Shown here piece by piece: positions 1 through 8,001 of a stretch of DNA of 64,000 nt (its first letter is position 1; every line of letters starts with the position of its first letter). A program made the position numbers and the translations under genes. The notes under the pieces are model-generated. The model worked only from the letters and a program-made list of their open reading frames with translations. It did not search any database and had not been told where the DNA came from. The stretch spans positions 577,331 to 641,330 of the forward strand of contig NZ_MRSV01000001.1 of assembly GCF_001909285.1 (NCBI RefSeq). The letters run 5' to 3'. The DNA is from Exiguobacterium profundum (GTDB lineage: Bacteria > Bacillota > Bacilli > Exiguobacteriales > Exiguobacteriaceae).

Positions 1-1086
1 GCGTCAGACATCGAGAAGGGCACGTACGCGCACTACATGTTGAAAGAGATGGACGAACAGCCAGCCGTCATCCGTAACATCATCCAGCACTACCAGAATG
101 AGAACGGCGACATCGAGCTCGCAGAAGGCGTGCGTGAACTCGTTTCGGAAGCAGACCGCGTCTATATCGTCGCATGTGGTACAAGTTACCACGCTGGTCT
201 TGTCGGGAAGCAATTGATTGAGCGCGTTGCAGGTGTACCGACTGAAGTACACGTCGCATCAGAGTTCGGTTACAACATGCCACTTTTGACAGAGAAGCCA
301 CTCTTCCTCTTCATCTCACAATCAGGTGAGACAGCGGACAGCCGTGCCGTCCTCGTCGAAGTGAAAAAATTGGGCCATAAAGCGCTCACGTTAACGAACG
401 TGGCAGGATCGACATTGTCACGTGAAGCGAACGAGACGATGCTCCTCCACGCAGGACCAGAGATCGCGGTCGCCTCGACGAAAGCATACACGGCACAGAT
501 TGCCGTCCTCGCAATTCTCGCATACGACATCGCTCGTGCGAACGGGAAGAAACTACCGTTTGATCTCATGCAAGAACTTGCACTCGTTGCGACAACGATG
601 GACTCGATCATGGCACAAAAAGAAATCTTTGAAGAGCTTGCAGATAAGTTCTTGAAAGAGTCACGTAACGCATTCTTCCTCGGACGTGGATTGGATTCAT
701 ATGTAGGTCTCGAAGGCGCATTGAAGCTGAAAGAGATTTCATATATCCAAGCGGAAGGGTACCCAGGTGGGGAACTCAAACACGGTCCGATCGCCTTGAT
801 TGAAGACGGGACACCGGTCATCACGCTCGTGTCTCAACCAAACACACACCTCAACATCCGTGGAAACATCAAGGAAGTTGTGGCGCGTGGTGCCATCGCA
901 TGTACGATTTCAATGGAAGGAATGGAACATGAGAACGACGCATTCGTTCTTCCACGTGTTGAACCACTTCTCACGCCACTCGTGACGGTTCTTCCACTTC
1001 AACTCATCTCGTACTATGCAGCACTTGCTCGTGACTGCGATGTCGACAAGCCACGTAACTTGGCGAAGTCTGTAACGGTTGAATAA
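1..1086 (+). CDS. glmS: Glutamine-fructose-6-phosphate aminotransferase (isomerizing), 3' part
   Basis: This is the C-terminal portion of GlmS, which makes glucosamine-6-phosphate from fructose-6-phosphate and glutamine, the first step of UDP-GlcNAc and peptidoglycan precursor synthesis in the cytoplasm. The frame is open from base 1, so the gene begins upstream of the window. The visible part has the [11 protein letters not shown] linker followed by two SIS domains, with the first sugar-phosphate site seen as CGTSYHAG and SQSGETADS, the second SIS domain carrying GRG and [19 protein letters not shown], and the family's typical end [13 protein letters not shown]. The N-terminal glutaminase domain lies outside. 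A strong terminator follows at once. The identification is secure. Confidence 0.97.
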   Translation, partial: ASDIEKGTYAHYMLKEMDEQPAVIRNIIQHYQNENGDIELAEGVRELVSEADRVYIVACGTSYHAGLVGKQLIERVAGVPTEVHVASEFGYNMPLLTEKPLFLFISQSGETADSRAVLVEVKKLGHKALTLTNVAGSTLSREANETMLLHAGPEIAVASTKAYTAQIAVLAILAYDIARANGKKLPFDLMQELALVATTMDSIMAQKEIFEELADKFLKESRNAFFLGRGLDSYVGLEGALKLKEISYIQAEGYPGGELKHGPIALIEDGTPVITLVSQPNTHLNIRGNIKEVVARGAIACTISMEGMEHENDAFVLPRVEPLLTPLVTVLPLQLISYYAALARDCDVDKPRNLAKSVTVE

Positions 1087-1091
1087 TGTTC

Positions 1092-1125
1092 AAGACCAAA
1101 ATCTTTCGGGATTTTGGTCTTTTTT
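1092..1125 (+). terminator. Rho-independent terminator of glmS
   Basis: An 11-bp stem (AAGACCAAAAT paired with ATTTTGGTCTT) with a CTTTCGGG loop is followed by a run of T, six bases after the glmS stop codon. Confidence 0.9.
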
Positions 1126-1226
1126 GTTGCAATGAGTTAACAAATCATCGTAATGTTCTCAAATATGTCTGTTCATTCTCGGGAACGGGTACACTCAACA
1201 TGAAAATGAAGAGAAGGAGAGATTCG

Positions 1227-1790
1227 ATGAAACAGAAGAAATGGATGACAGGTCTCGGTGTCATGATTCTCGCGACATCATTGGCCGCTTGTGGGGATAC
1301 GGCAGAGGACACATCGATGGAGATGTCAGAAGAGCAAAGCATGGACCATTCAGCGATGGATCACTCCGGGTCTGGAGAAGTTCCAGACGGGCTGATGGAA
1401 GCCAGTGATCCGACTTTTCCAGTCGGATCAACCGCGATGATGACAGCGGATCACATGCCAGGGATGGAAGGTGTGGAGGCCACGATTGTCGGTGCGTACA
1501 ATACGACCGTCTACGCCGTCAGCTATACACCGACAACAGGCGGTGACCCGGTAGAGGATCACAAATGGGTGATTCACGAAGAATTGGACAATCCAGATGA
1601 GGAACCGTTGTCTGAAGGGGATGAGGTCGTATTGGCCGCCGACCATATGGAAGGGATGGACGGCGCAGAAGCGACAATCGATACAGCGGAAGAGACGACC
1701 GTTTACATGGTTGATTACACGACCGAAGACGGGGAAGAGGTCACAAACCATAAATGGGTGACCGAAAGTGAATTAGAAACAATGAAATGA
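1227..1790 (+). CDS. YdhK-like lipoprotein with two DUF1541 repeats
   Basis: This is a 187-residue secreted lipoprotein of the YdhK/DUF1541 type. The start is the ATG at 1227 behind AAGGAGAGA; the frame is open further upstream but without a ribosome binding site. A signal peptide ends in a lipobox (SLAAC, Cys22). A Met/His/acid-rich segment (SMDHSAMDHSG) follows, then two tandem DUF1541 units, each with a DHM-GM motif (ADHMPGMEG and ADHMEGMDG) and ending in HKWV. Met/His-rich sequence of this kind often binds copper, but this is an inference and no function is established here. It is monocistronic, with terminators on both sides. Confidence 0.85.
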   Translation: MKQKKWMTGLGVMILATSLAACGDTAEDTSMEMSEEQSMDHSAMDHSGSGEVPDGLMEASDPTFPVGSTAMMTADHMPGMEGVEATIVGAYNTTVYAVSYTPTTGGDPVEDHKWVIHEELDNPDEEPLSEGDEVVLAADHMEGMDGAEATIDTAEETTVYMVDYTTEDGEEVTNHKWVTESELETMK

Positions 1791-1795
1791 ATGCG

Positions 1796-1829
1796 ATAGA
1801 CCTCGAGTACATCTCGTGGTCTATTTTTT
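1796..1829 (+). terminator. Terminator after YdhK-like gene
   Basis: The stem ATAGACC/GGTCTAT with an inner CGAG/CTCG pairing is followed by seven T residues, starting six bases after the stop codon. Confidence 0.8.
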
Positions 1830-1843
1830 TCGATAAATATTTA

Positions 1844-1872
1844 TTGATAAACGATAAAACATAGCATATGAT
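1844..1872 (+). promoter_or_regulatory. SigA-type promoter of the DUF2975/XRE pair
   Basis: TTGATA (1844-1849) and TATGAT (1867-1872) are separated by 17 bases and lie 34 bases before the ATG at 1906. Each hexamer matches the consensus at five of six positions. Confidence 0.65.
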
Positions 1873-1905
1873 AAAGAAAATAAAACTAAATGAGGTGTTT
1901 GGCAG

Positions 1906-2385
1906 ATGAAACGGGAAACCATCTTTTTGAAACTAGCAGTGATTGTCTTGTCGCTCCCGATTCTCGCGGCCTGTATCTTTTTACTCCCTTTCCTTTGGCG
2001 AGAGGCGGTGGAGAGCGGAGGATGGATTGCGAATTCGATGCGACCGATTATTGGAGGGATGTATGTAGCAGCGATTCCCTTTTTCTTTTTTTTGTCACAG
2101 TCATTCATCTTACTTGGATTGATTGATCGGAATGAGGCATTCTCCTATCGGTCGGTGAAAGCACTTCGTGTCATTAAATATTGTGCGTTGACCATCACGG
2201 CCATCTATATGGCGACACTCCCGTTCTTCTATTGGTTCGCTGAGCGTGACGACTCGCCAGGATTTTTAGTCATCGGATTCGTCTTCGTCTTCGCCGCATT
2301 TGTCATTGCGGTTTTCGCTGAGTTGTTACAGAAACTATTGAAGCGCGCCATCGACATGAAACAAGAAATCGATTTGACGGTATGA
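1906..2385 (+). CDS. DUF2975 family membrane protein
   Basis: This is a 159-residue integral membrane protein with about four hydrophobic segments (roughly residues 7-29, 47-69, 87-110 and 118-143) and a charged C-terminus, which fits the DUF2975 family. Members are commonly encoded next to a small YozG-like Cro/CI regulator, and here such a gene follows ten bases downstream. The molecular function of the family is not known. The ATG at 1906 lies behind the weak ribosome binding site TGAGGTG and downstream of a good SigA promoter. The pair probably forms one transcript ending at the 2605 hairpin. Confidence 0.8.
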   Translation: MKRETIFLKLAVIVLSLPILAACIFLLPFLWREAVESGGWIANSMRPIIGGMYVAAIPFFFFLSQSFILLGLIDRNEAFSYRSVKALRVIKYCALTITAIYMATLPFFYWFAERDDSPGFLVIGFVFVFAAFVIAVFAELLQKLLKRAIDMKQEIDLTV

Positions 2386-2395
2386 GGTGAGAGAA

Positions 2396-2614
2396 ATGGC
2401 GATGATTGTGAATCTGGATGTGATGTTGGCGAAACGGAAAATGAGTGTGACGGAACTGTCGGAACGAGTCGGGATCACGATGGCGAACTTATCGATATTG
2501 AAAAACGGAAAGGCCAAAGCGATTCGTTTCTCGACACTTGAAGCGATTTGCGAAGCACTCGACTGTCAGCCGGGAGACATATTGGAATATCGAGCGGACG
2601 AACGAGCAGAGTGA
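2396..2614 (+). CDS. Cro/CI-type small HTH regulator (YozG-like)
   Basis: This 72-residue protein is almost only a helix-turn-helix domain. The recognisable core is KMSVTELSERVGITMANLS followed by ILKNGKAKAIRFSTLEAIC and the ending QPGDILEY, typical of the YozG-like XRE proteins paired with DUF2975. The start is taken at ATG 2396, five bases after AGGTGA; ATG 2402 and an upstream GTG at 2387 are alternatives. It probably regulates its own operon; the operator was not identified. The stop codon lies inside the terminator hairpin. Confidence 0.88.
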   Translation: MAMIVNLDVMLAKRKMSVTELSERVGITMANLSILKNGKAKAIRFSTLEAICEALDCQPGDILEYRADERAE

Positions 2615-2628
2615 ATCTCTGCTTTTTT
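2605..2628 (+). terminator. Terminator of DUF2975/XRE operon
   Basis: AGCAGAG and CTCTGCT form a 7-bp stem with a 5-base loop, followed by T residues. The 5' arm is in the coding sequence and the stop codon sits in the loop. Confidence 0.75.
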
Positions 2629-2699
2629 ATATGAATTTGAAACGTGTTTGATTCAAGTTACGTATAAAAGATAAATCGTTTAAGGGGAGATTAGAAAAA

Positions 2700-3386
2700 A
2701 TGGTTCAAACATGGACGGAACGGACACATGAAGCAATCAATGGGAAACGAGGTCTACTGTTAGTCTGGTCGTTTCTCTGTGCCGTGATATTAGAGTTTAT
2801 TGCAATATTTGACCCAACGCTTTACGGGGCGAAAGCCGATTCAGTACAGGCGATTGTATTCCTTTTTAGTACGATGGTAGTATCCTTCATGTTATATCCA
2901 ATCATTATCGGTTATCACTGGGTCATCCTTTCCATCATTCGCGGACAAGACGCGCAGTTTCGTGATGTATTTCGACCGATGAAAGAACGATTTGGTAAGA
3001 ATGTGACTGCTGTCATCTTACTAGCCATCTTTCAGACGCTATGGACACTTTTGTTCATTGTCCCGGGAATCGTGAAGTTCTTCTCCTACGCGTTTACGTA
3101 CTTTATTTTGCGAGATGAACCATCATTATCGGTCAGAGAATCCATCACGAAATCACGCGCGTTGATGCATGGGCGGAAATGGGAGGCGTTCAAACTGATT
3201 TTGCCGTTCATCCCGATTTATTTGATTGGCTTCACATTGTTTATGGTCGTGAATTCTGTCTTACTCGCCGCATTATCACTATCTATAGCGACAATCCTCA
3301 TTCGTCCATTCGTCGTTGCGCGCTTCGCTGTCATGTATGAAGATACGCGTCGGGTGTACGACGAACAATGGAACGAGCCAGCCTGA
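2700..3386 (+). CDS. DUF975 family integral membrane protein
   Basis: This is a 228-residue polytopic membrane protein. It has hydrophobic segments near residues 18-37, 49-80, 101-130, 165-195 and 196-212. The motif FIVPGIVKFFSYAFTYFILR followed by a RESITKSRALMHGRKWEAFKL stretch is typical of DUF975 membrane proteins of Firmicutes, where I-x-x-S-x-x-x-M-x-G-x-K is conserved. Its function is unknown. The ATG at 2700 is preceded by AAGGGGAGA about ten bases away. It appears to be a single-gene unit. Confidence 0.75.
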   Translation: MVQTWTERTHEAINGKRGLLLVWSFLCAVILEFIAIFDPTLYGAKADSVQAIVFLFSTMVVSFMLYPIIIGYHWVILSIIRGQDAQFRDVFRPMKERFGKNVTAVILLAIFQTLWTLLFIVPGIVKFFSYAFTYFILRDEPSLSVRESITKSRALMHGRKWEAFKLILPFIPIYLIGFTLFMVVNSVLLAALSLSIATILIRPFVVARFAVMYEDTRRVYDEQWNEPA

Positions 3387-3419
3387 AGCATATCGAACAG
3401 AGGGAGAATTGAATGAACG

Positions 3420-3428
3420 TGCTACAAT
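3420..3428 (+). promoter_or_regulatory. Possible extended -10 promoter element
   Basis: TGCTACAAT matches an extended -10 element (TGnTATAAT) 28 bases before the ATG at 3456. No good -35 hexamer is seen, so this is tentative. Confidence 0.35.
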
Positions 3429-3455
3429 CTTCATGAAGAGAAAGGGGAATGCGGA

Positions 3456-4412
3456 ATGAAGATTGGGATCATCGGGGCCGGTCTGAGCGGAATCATCGCA
3501 GCGCGTGAACTCGCGCGTCAAGGTCATGACGTCGAACTGATTGAAAAGAGTCGAAGCGTCGGGGGACGCTTGGCGACACGTCGAATCGGTGATGGACGAG
3601 CCGACCATGGAGCGGTATATTTCACGGTGCGTGGAGAAGAGCTCGAACGAGAGGTACAGTCGTGGATGAATGCAAACTGGGTGCAAGTCTGGTATGCCGA
3701 CCCTTATCCACGTTATGTCGCGATTAATGGGATGAATGCACTCGCTAAGCGTTTGTCTGAAGATTTGACCGTACAGTTGAATGAACGGGTGGAGAACGTT
3801 CAAGTAGAAGAAGACGGAACCGTCACAGTCAAGACAGACGTGACGACACGTTCCTATGATCGACTCGTGATGACGGCACCCCTTCCACAGTCATTTGAAC
3901 TACTGGGAAGTTTGGTCGACCAGATTAAGCCCGCATTACGTCGTCTTATATATTCGCCGACGTTCGTCGGTCTTTTTGAATGTGCCGGTGATGTACAGAT
4001 TGGAGCAGACGATATTCTCGATCAAGAACTAGTACCTGGTGTATTAAAAATCGTCGATAATCGGAAAAAAGGAATCTCTGCGACACCACTCGTAAGTGTC
4101 TATATGGAAGAGGCGTGGAGTGAGGACTGGTATGAGCGACCGGAAGCGGAGACACTTGCTGAAATAGAGCGGTTAGTGCGTGAAGAAGTCGGAGACCTCG
4201 GCATCCAATCACGGCAGTTAAAACGTTGGCGTTACGCGCAAGCGAAAGATGTATGGCATGAGCCGTTTTATCAAGTAAGCCATCATCCCATCTATTTAGC
4301 AGGGGATGTCTTCCTTGAAGCTGATGATCCATCCGGACGAACGCGATTCGAAAGTGCCTATCTGTCTGGGTTACGTGTGGCAGAAACCATTGAAAAGAAC
4401 ATGGATCGATAA
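3456..4412 (+). CDS. NAD(P)/FAD-dependent oxidoreductase, renalase-like
   Basis: This is a 318-residue flavoprotein. The N-terminus carries the Rossmann dinucleotide motif GxGxxG (IGAGLSGIIAARELARQG) and the acidic end of beta-2 (ELIEKS), followed by GGRLATRR and DHGAVYFT, the hallmark order of the renalase/amine-oxidase-related family. The C-terminus has LAGDVF with GRTRFESAYLSG, which closes the FAD site. The substrate cannot be told from sequence. The start at 3456 follows AAAGGGG by eight bases. The gene stands alone, with a terminator overlapping its stop codon. Confidence 0.85.
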   Translation: MKIGIIGAGLSGIIAARELARQGHDVELIEKSRSVGGRLATRRIGDGRADHGAVYFTVRGEELEREVQSWMNANWVQVWYADPYPRYVAINGMNALAKRLSEDLTVQLNERVENVQVEEDGTVTVKTDVTTRSYDRLVMTAPLPQSFELLGSLVDQIKPALRRLIYSPTFVGLFECAGDVQIGADDILDQELVPGVLKIVDNRKKGISATPLVSVYMEEAWSEDWYERPEAETLAEIERLVREEVGDLGIQSRQLKRWRYAQAKDVWHEPFYQVSHHPIYLAGDVFLEADDPSGRTRFESAYLSGLRVAETIEKNMDR

Positions 4413-4436
4413 GGGCATCCCTTATCGGTCTTTTTA
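4407..4436 (+). terminator. Terminator overlapping the oxidoreductase stop codon
   Basis: CGATAAGGG and CCCTTATCG form a 9-bp perfect stem with a 3-base loop, then T residues. The TAA stop is within the 5' arm. Confidence 0.85.
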
Positions 4437-4437
4437 T

Positions 4438-4494
4438 TTGACGCCATTTAGTTTAGGGCATAAACTATAACCATCTAGTTTAGGGGGTAAACTA
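4438..4494 (+). promoter_or_regulatory. marR promoter with two identical-type palindromic operators
   Basis: TTGACG (4438-4443) and TAAACT (4461-4466) are 17 bases apart. Operator 1 is AGTTTA-GGGCA-TAAACT (4450-4466) and covers the spacer and -10. Operator 2 is TAGTTTA-GGGGG-TAAACTA (4476-4494); its central G run is the likely ribosome binding site for ATG 4498. The half-sites are the same and the centres are 27 bases apart. This is what an autorepressing MarR dimer would bind; binding itself is inferred. Confidence 0.75.
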
Positions 4495-4497
4495 AAA

Positions 4498-4941
4498 ATG
4501 AAAGCATTGATGCGTGAAGCGGTGCAGTTGTTTGAAGAAGTGATGTTCCATGGGACGGAACATGTCATCGAAGCGATGGAAGGGGATGTATGGCACGAGT
4601 ATTCGCGTGAACAGCTCCAACTGTTGAAGTTACTCGATCAGTTTGGACCAACTCCTGCTGGGCAATTGGCGCAAAAACAAGGTGTCCATAAAAGTGCGGT
4701 CTCGAATCGCCTGAAAAAGTTGGTCGAAAAAGGACTCGTCACGAGTCGACGAGGACAAGATCAACGGGAACGGTTGATTGAATTGACCCCAGAAGGGAAA
4801 CGGCTCGTCGAAGAAGTGGACGGTGCCGTCTATCGATATGTGGAATCCCTCATCGATGGAGAAGTAGACGAAATTGAAATCGAGCAGTTTGTTCGGACGT
4901 TCCGAAAAATAAAGCAATTGCTCCGAATCGGGGAGGAATAA
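4498..4941 (+). CDS. MarR family transcriptional regulator
   Basis: This 147-residue winged-helix repressor has the MarR core: the HTH region PAGQLAQKQGVHKSAVSNRL followed by KLVEKGLVTSRRGQDQRERL, which is the wing with its D-x-R motif, and the usual LTPEGKRL. It is encoded three bases upstream of an MMPL exporter, so it most probably represses that exporter and itself and is relieved by a small ligand. Two palindromes with AGTTTA half-sites lie over its promoter and ribosome binding site. The ATG at 4498 sits directly after operator 2. Confidence 0.93.
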   Translation: MKALMREAVQLFEEVMFHGTEHVIEAMEGDVWHEYSREQLQLLKLLDQFGPTPAGQLAQKQGVHKSAVSNRLKKLVEKGLVTSRRGQDQRERLIELTPEGKRLVEEVDGAVYRYVESLIDGEVDEIEIEQFVRTFRKIKQLLRIGEE

Positions 4942-4944
4942 CAC

Positions 4945-7599
4945 ATGCATAAAATCATTCAATGGCGCTGGGGAATTTTCATTTCCCTCATCGTATTGAC
5001 GGCAGCATTATTTGTCGCAGCACCGAACTTAACGAAACAAGCAGAAGAGGCAGGGAGCTTCCAACTTGCGGACGACATGGACTCACAACGCGCACAAGCG
5101 ATTTTAGATGAAGCCGGGAAGAGTGACAAGACCATCTCCCTCGTCTATGAGTTTGAATCAATCGGAGAGACGGAGCGAACAGATGTCGCGCGTGTCATCG
5201 AAGAACTTAAACAAAATGAAACGGTCGTGACAGATGTTCTCGATCCGTTCGAAAACGAGGAGACAGAGGCACAGCTTGTCTCGGAAGACGGACGCATCGT
5301 CCTCGTCCCCATCACGGTAGAAGGTACGACGGAAGAAATCAATGCGTTTGCTGATGATGTCCGTGAAAACGTGCTCCCGCAAGAGGAGACAGTATATATC
5401 ACCGGGGAAGAAATCATTAACAATGATGTGAATCTAAGTGCACAGGAAGGGTTGAAAAAGACAGAAATCATCACGGTCGTGTTGATTTTTGGATTACTCC
5501 TTCTCGTCTTCCGTTCCATCGTGACCCCGTTCATCCCGCTCATCGCGGTCGGATTCACTTATCTATTGAGTCAATCCTTTGTCGCGTTCTTCGTGGATTG
5601 GTTCGGGTTCCCGGTGTCCAACTACACGCAGATCTTCCTTGTCGCCATCTTGTTCGGGATTGGGACAGACTACTGTATCCTGCTTCTTAGCCGTTATAAA
5701 GAAGAACTCAGTGCAGGACATGCCATCGAAGACGCCATCGTCAATACGTACAAGACGGCAGGACGGACGGTCCTCATCAGTGGACTCGCGGTCTTCGTCG
5801 GTTTTGCCGCCATCGGATTTGCTGATTTTCCAATCTTTAAATCAGCGGTCGCCGTCGCAGTCGGGATTGCGGTGTTGCTGCTGATTCTCTTCACGGTCGT
5901 CCCATTCTTTATGGCGACGCTCAAACAGCGACTGTTTTGGCAGTCGAAAAAGGCAGGCGAGCATCATGACAGCAAGCTTTGGGCTAGCTTGAGCCGATTG
6001 TCGGTCAATCGCCCGTTCGTATCGATTTTGGTCGTCGGGTTGATTACAGTACCCGTCTTATTCACATATGACGATGCCCGTTCGTTCAATACGGTCGATG
6101 AGATTGGAGACGGGTACGATTCGGTTCGTGGACTGAATTTGATCTCAGAAGGGTTCGGTCAAGGGGAATCCCTTCCGGTACAAGTCATTTTGAGACAAGA
6201 TCAAGCCATTACAGAATCAGAAGTTCCCTATATCGAAAAGTTTGCAAGTGAGCTTGAAAAAGTCGAAGGTGTGAATGGTGTCCGTGCGCTCACACGTCCT
6301 ACTGGTGAAGTCATCGACGATTTTTATGTCGATACGCAGCTCAGTGAAGTCAGCGATGGCTTGTCTGAAGCGCAGACGGGTCTCGGGGATGTTCAAACTG
6401 GATTGGATGAGATTGAGCAAGGATTGAACGGGATTGTTGGACAACTACCAAGCGGTTCAACCAATGCTGGGGCACCGCTTGCAGAAGCAGCAGCGGGACT
6501 AAATCAGTTGAATGGTCAACTTGGTCTCATTGGGCAAGGATTGACAGCGACTCAAAACATCCCGGCCGCAGTCGGACAGCTCGGTCAAGTATCAGCTGGC
6601 CTCACACAAATTGAGTCAGGAATCAACGAAGCGGCGTCCGCATTAAATGCACAAGGTTCTCAGGTCGGTGAACTTGGTAGCGGGTTAGCGCAACTGGCGA
6701 CAGGTGTCGCGGAAGCGAACGACGGGCTAGGACAAATTGAGTCTGGTCTCGGCGAAGCCGTTTCGTTCTTACAACAGTTGAGTGAAGCAGATGCGCTTCG
6801 GGAGACAGGCGTGTATCTTCCGGAAGGGACGCTCACATCAGATGAGTTCTCACCTGCAGTCGAACGATATGTCTTCGATGAAGGAATGGCGACTCAGCTC
6901 GAGGTCGTCTTAGAGATGGACCCGTATTCGCCAGAAGCGATTGATACCGTTGAGACAATCAAAGAGACGATGAATCGTGCCGTGACGGGAACACCGTATG
7001 CGGATGCGACCATCGGATATGCCGGGATCTCAAGTATCAATAGCGATTTAAATGAAACATCGACGAATGATTTTAATCGAACGGTAGCCATCATGCTCGT
7101 GACGTTGTTCATCGTTTTGACAGCACTGTTCCGCTCGATGATCATGCCACTCTATATGATCGCTTCGCTTCTCTTGACGTACTATACGTCAGCGGCAATC
7201 ACAGAGCTGATCTTTGTAGAAGGACTCGGCTATGACGGGATTAGCTGGGCCGTTCCGTTCTTTGGCTTTGTCATGTTGATTGCCCTTGGAATTGACTACT
7301 CTATCTTCTTGTTAGATCGATTCCGGGAAGAGACAATCAATGGGAAGACGGTCCGTGAGGCGCTCATCCACTCGATGACGAAGATGGGTACCGTCATTAT
7401 GACCGCCGCGGTCATCCTCGCCGGGACGTTCGGTGCCATGATTCCGTCAGGCGTGCTCAGTCTCGTCCAAATCGCGACAATCGTCATCACCGGTTTGTTA
7501 TTGTATGGCTTGATTGTGTTACCCCTCTTGATCCCAGCCATTACGATTTCATTTGGCGATGGTGTCTGGTGGCCATTCCGACAAAAGAAACAGTCATAA
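4945..7599 (+). CDS. MMPL/RND family transporter (YdfJ-like exporter)
   Basis: This 884-residue membrane protein has the two-fold RND/MMPL plan. There is one helix at the N-terminus (residues 9-27), a first external domain, five helices (about 177-325), one helix near 352-370, a second external domain and a last bundle (about 715-870). The pattern FGIGTDYCILLLSRYKEE and its repeat ALGIDYSIFLLDRFREE mark the proton-relay helices. The second external domain, about residues 465-615, is a low-complexity coil rich in GL(x)xIE/Q repeats. It probably exports lipids or hydrophobic toxic compounds using the proton gradient. It is co-transcribed with marR (4498). Length is normal for the family. Confidence 0.92.
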   Translation: MHKIIQWRWGIFISLIVLTAALFVAAPNLTKQAEEAGSFQLADDMDSQRAQAILDEAGKSDKTISLVYEFESIGETERTDVARVIEELKQNETVVTDVLDPFENEETEAQLVSEDGRIVLVPITVEGTTEEINAFADDVRENVLPQEETVYITGEEIINNDVNLSAQEGLKKTEIITVVLIFGLLLLVFRSIVTPFIPLIAVGFTYLLSQSFVAFFVDWFGFPVSNYTQIFLVAILFGIGTDYCILLLSRYKEELSAGHAIEDAIVNTYKTAGRTVLISGLAVFVGFAAIGFADFPIFKSAVAVAVGIAVLLLILFTVVPFFMATLKQRLFWQSKKAGEHHDSKLWASLSRLSVNRPFVSILVVGLITVPVLFTYDDARSFNTVDEIGDGYDSVRGLNLISEGFGQGESLPVQVILRQDQAITESEVPYIEKFASELEKVEGVNGVRALTRPTGEVIDDFYVDTQLSEVSDGLSEAQTGLGDVQTGLDEIEQGLNGIVGQLPSGSTNAGAPLAEAAAGLNQLNGQLGLIGQGLTATQNIPAAVGQLGQVSAGLTQIESGINEAASALNAQGSQVGELGSGLAQLATGVAEANDGLGQIESGLGEAVSFLQQLSEADALRETGVYLPEGTLTSDEFSPAVERYVFDEGMATQLEVVLEMDPYSPEAIDTVETIKETMNRAVTGTPYADATIGYAGISSINSDLNETSTNDFNRTVAIMLVTLFIVLTALFRSMIMPLYMIASLLLTYYTSAAITELIFVEGLGYDGISWAVPFFGFVMLIALGIDYSIFLLDRFREETINGKTVREALIHSMTKMGTVIMTAAVILAGTFGAMIPSGVLSLVQIATIVITGLLLYGLIVLPLLIPAITISFGDGVWWPFRQKKQS

Positions 7600-7603
7600 G
7601 CAG

Positions 7604-7639
7604 AAACGGATGTCTCGTATGATGAGATATCCGTTTTTT
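7604..7639 (+). terminator. Terminator of marR-MMPL operon
   Basis: AAACGGATGTCTC and GAGATATCCGTTT form a stem with one wobble and a 7-base loop, followed by T residues, five bases after the stop codon. Confidence 0.85.
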
Positions 7640-7702
7640 GGGATTTTTTTTGGTGGATTCGGGAACAGAAAGGCAGGTCCATTATTGAAGGAGGAATACT
7701 GT

Positions 7703-7987
7703 ATGGAAATCGTCATTACTGCAATCTTGAAAGCCCATCCCGGAAAAGAAGAGGCGTTACGTGACGCGCTGCACCGTGTGATTCCGCCGTCGCGTTCGGA
7801 AGAAGGGTGTCTCGCGTACGTTCTTCACGAGGCGATTGATGCACCAGGTACGTTTGTCTTCTATGAAAAGTATAAGGATGAAAATGCACTCAATCACCAT
7901 ATCCATTCGTCGCACTATCAGGCGTATCGTGATGAAGCCGGAGAGCTTCTCGCCGTACGTGAGGTCTATCGTTTGCATGAAGTCTGA
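7703..7987 (+). CDS. Antibiotic biosynthesis monooxygenase (ABM) family protein
   Basis: This is a 94-residue ferredoxin-like ABM-domain protein. It starts with the typical beta strand (VITAILKAHPGKEEALRDAL) and has the family's SRSEEGCLAYVLHE and FVFYEKYKDENALNHHIHS segments. ABM proteins include quinol monooxygenases (YgiN) and heme-degrading enzymes; this one looks YgiN-like, but the substrate is not known. The start at 7703 follows GAAGGAGGA, and the frame upstream of it lacks a signal. It is 14 bases from the next gene and probably shares its transcript. Confidence 0.85.
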   Translation: MEIVITAILKAHPGKEEALRDALHRVIPPSRSEEGCLAYVLHEAIDAPGTFVFYEKYKDENALNHHIHSSHYQAYRDEAGELLAVREVYRLHEV

Positions 7988-8001
7988 AAGGAGACATTCT
8001 C

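Noticed and set aside
80-824. Long open frames on the minus strand across glmS
   Set aside because: They are shadows of a highly conserved coding sequence, with no ribosome binding site and no sensible protein features.
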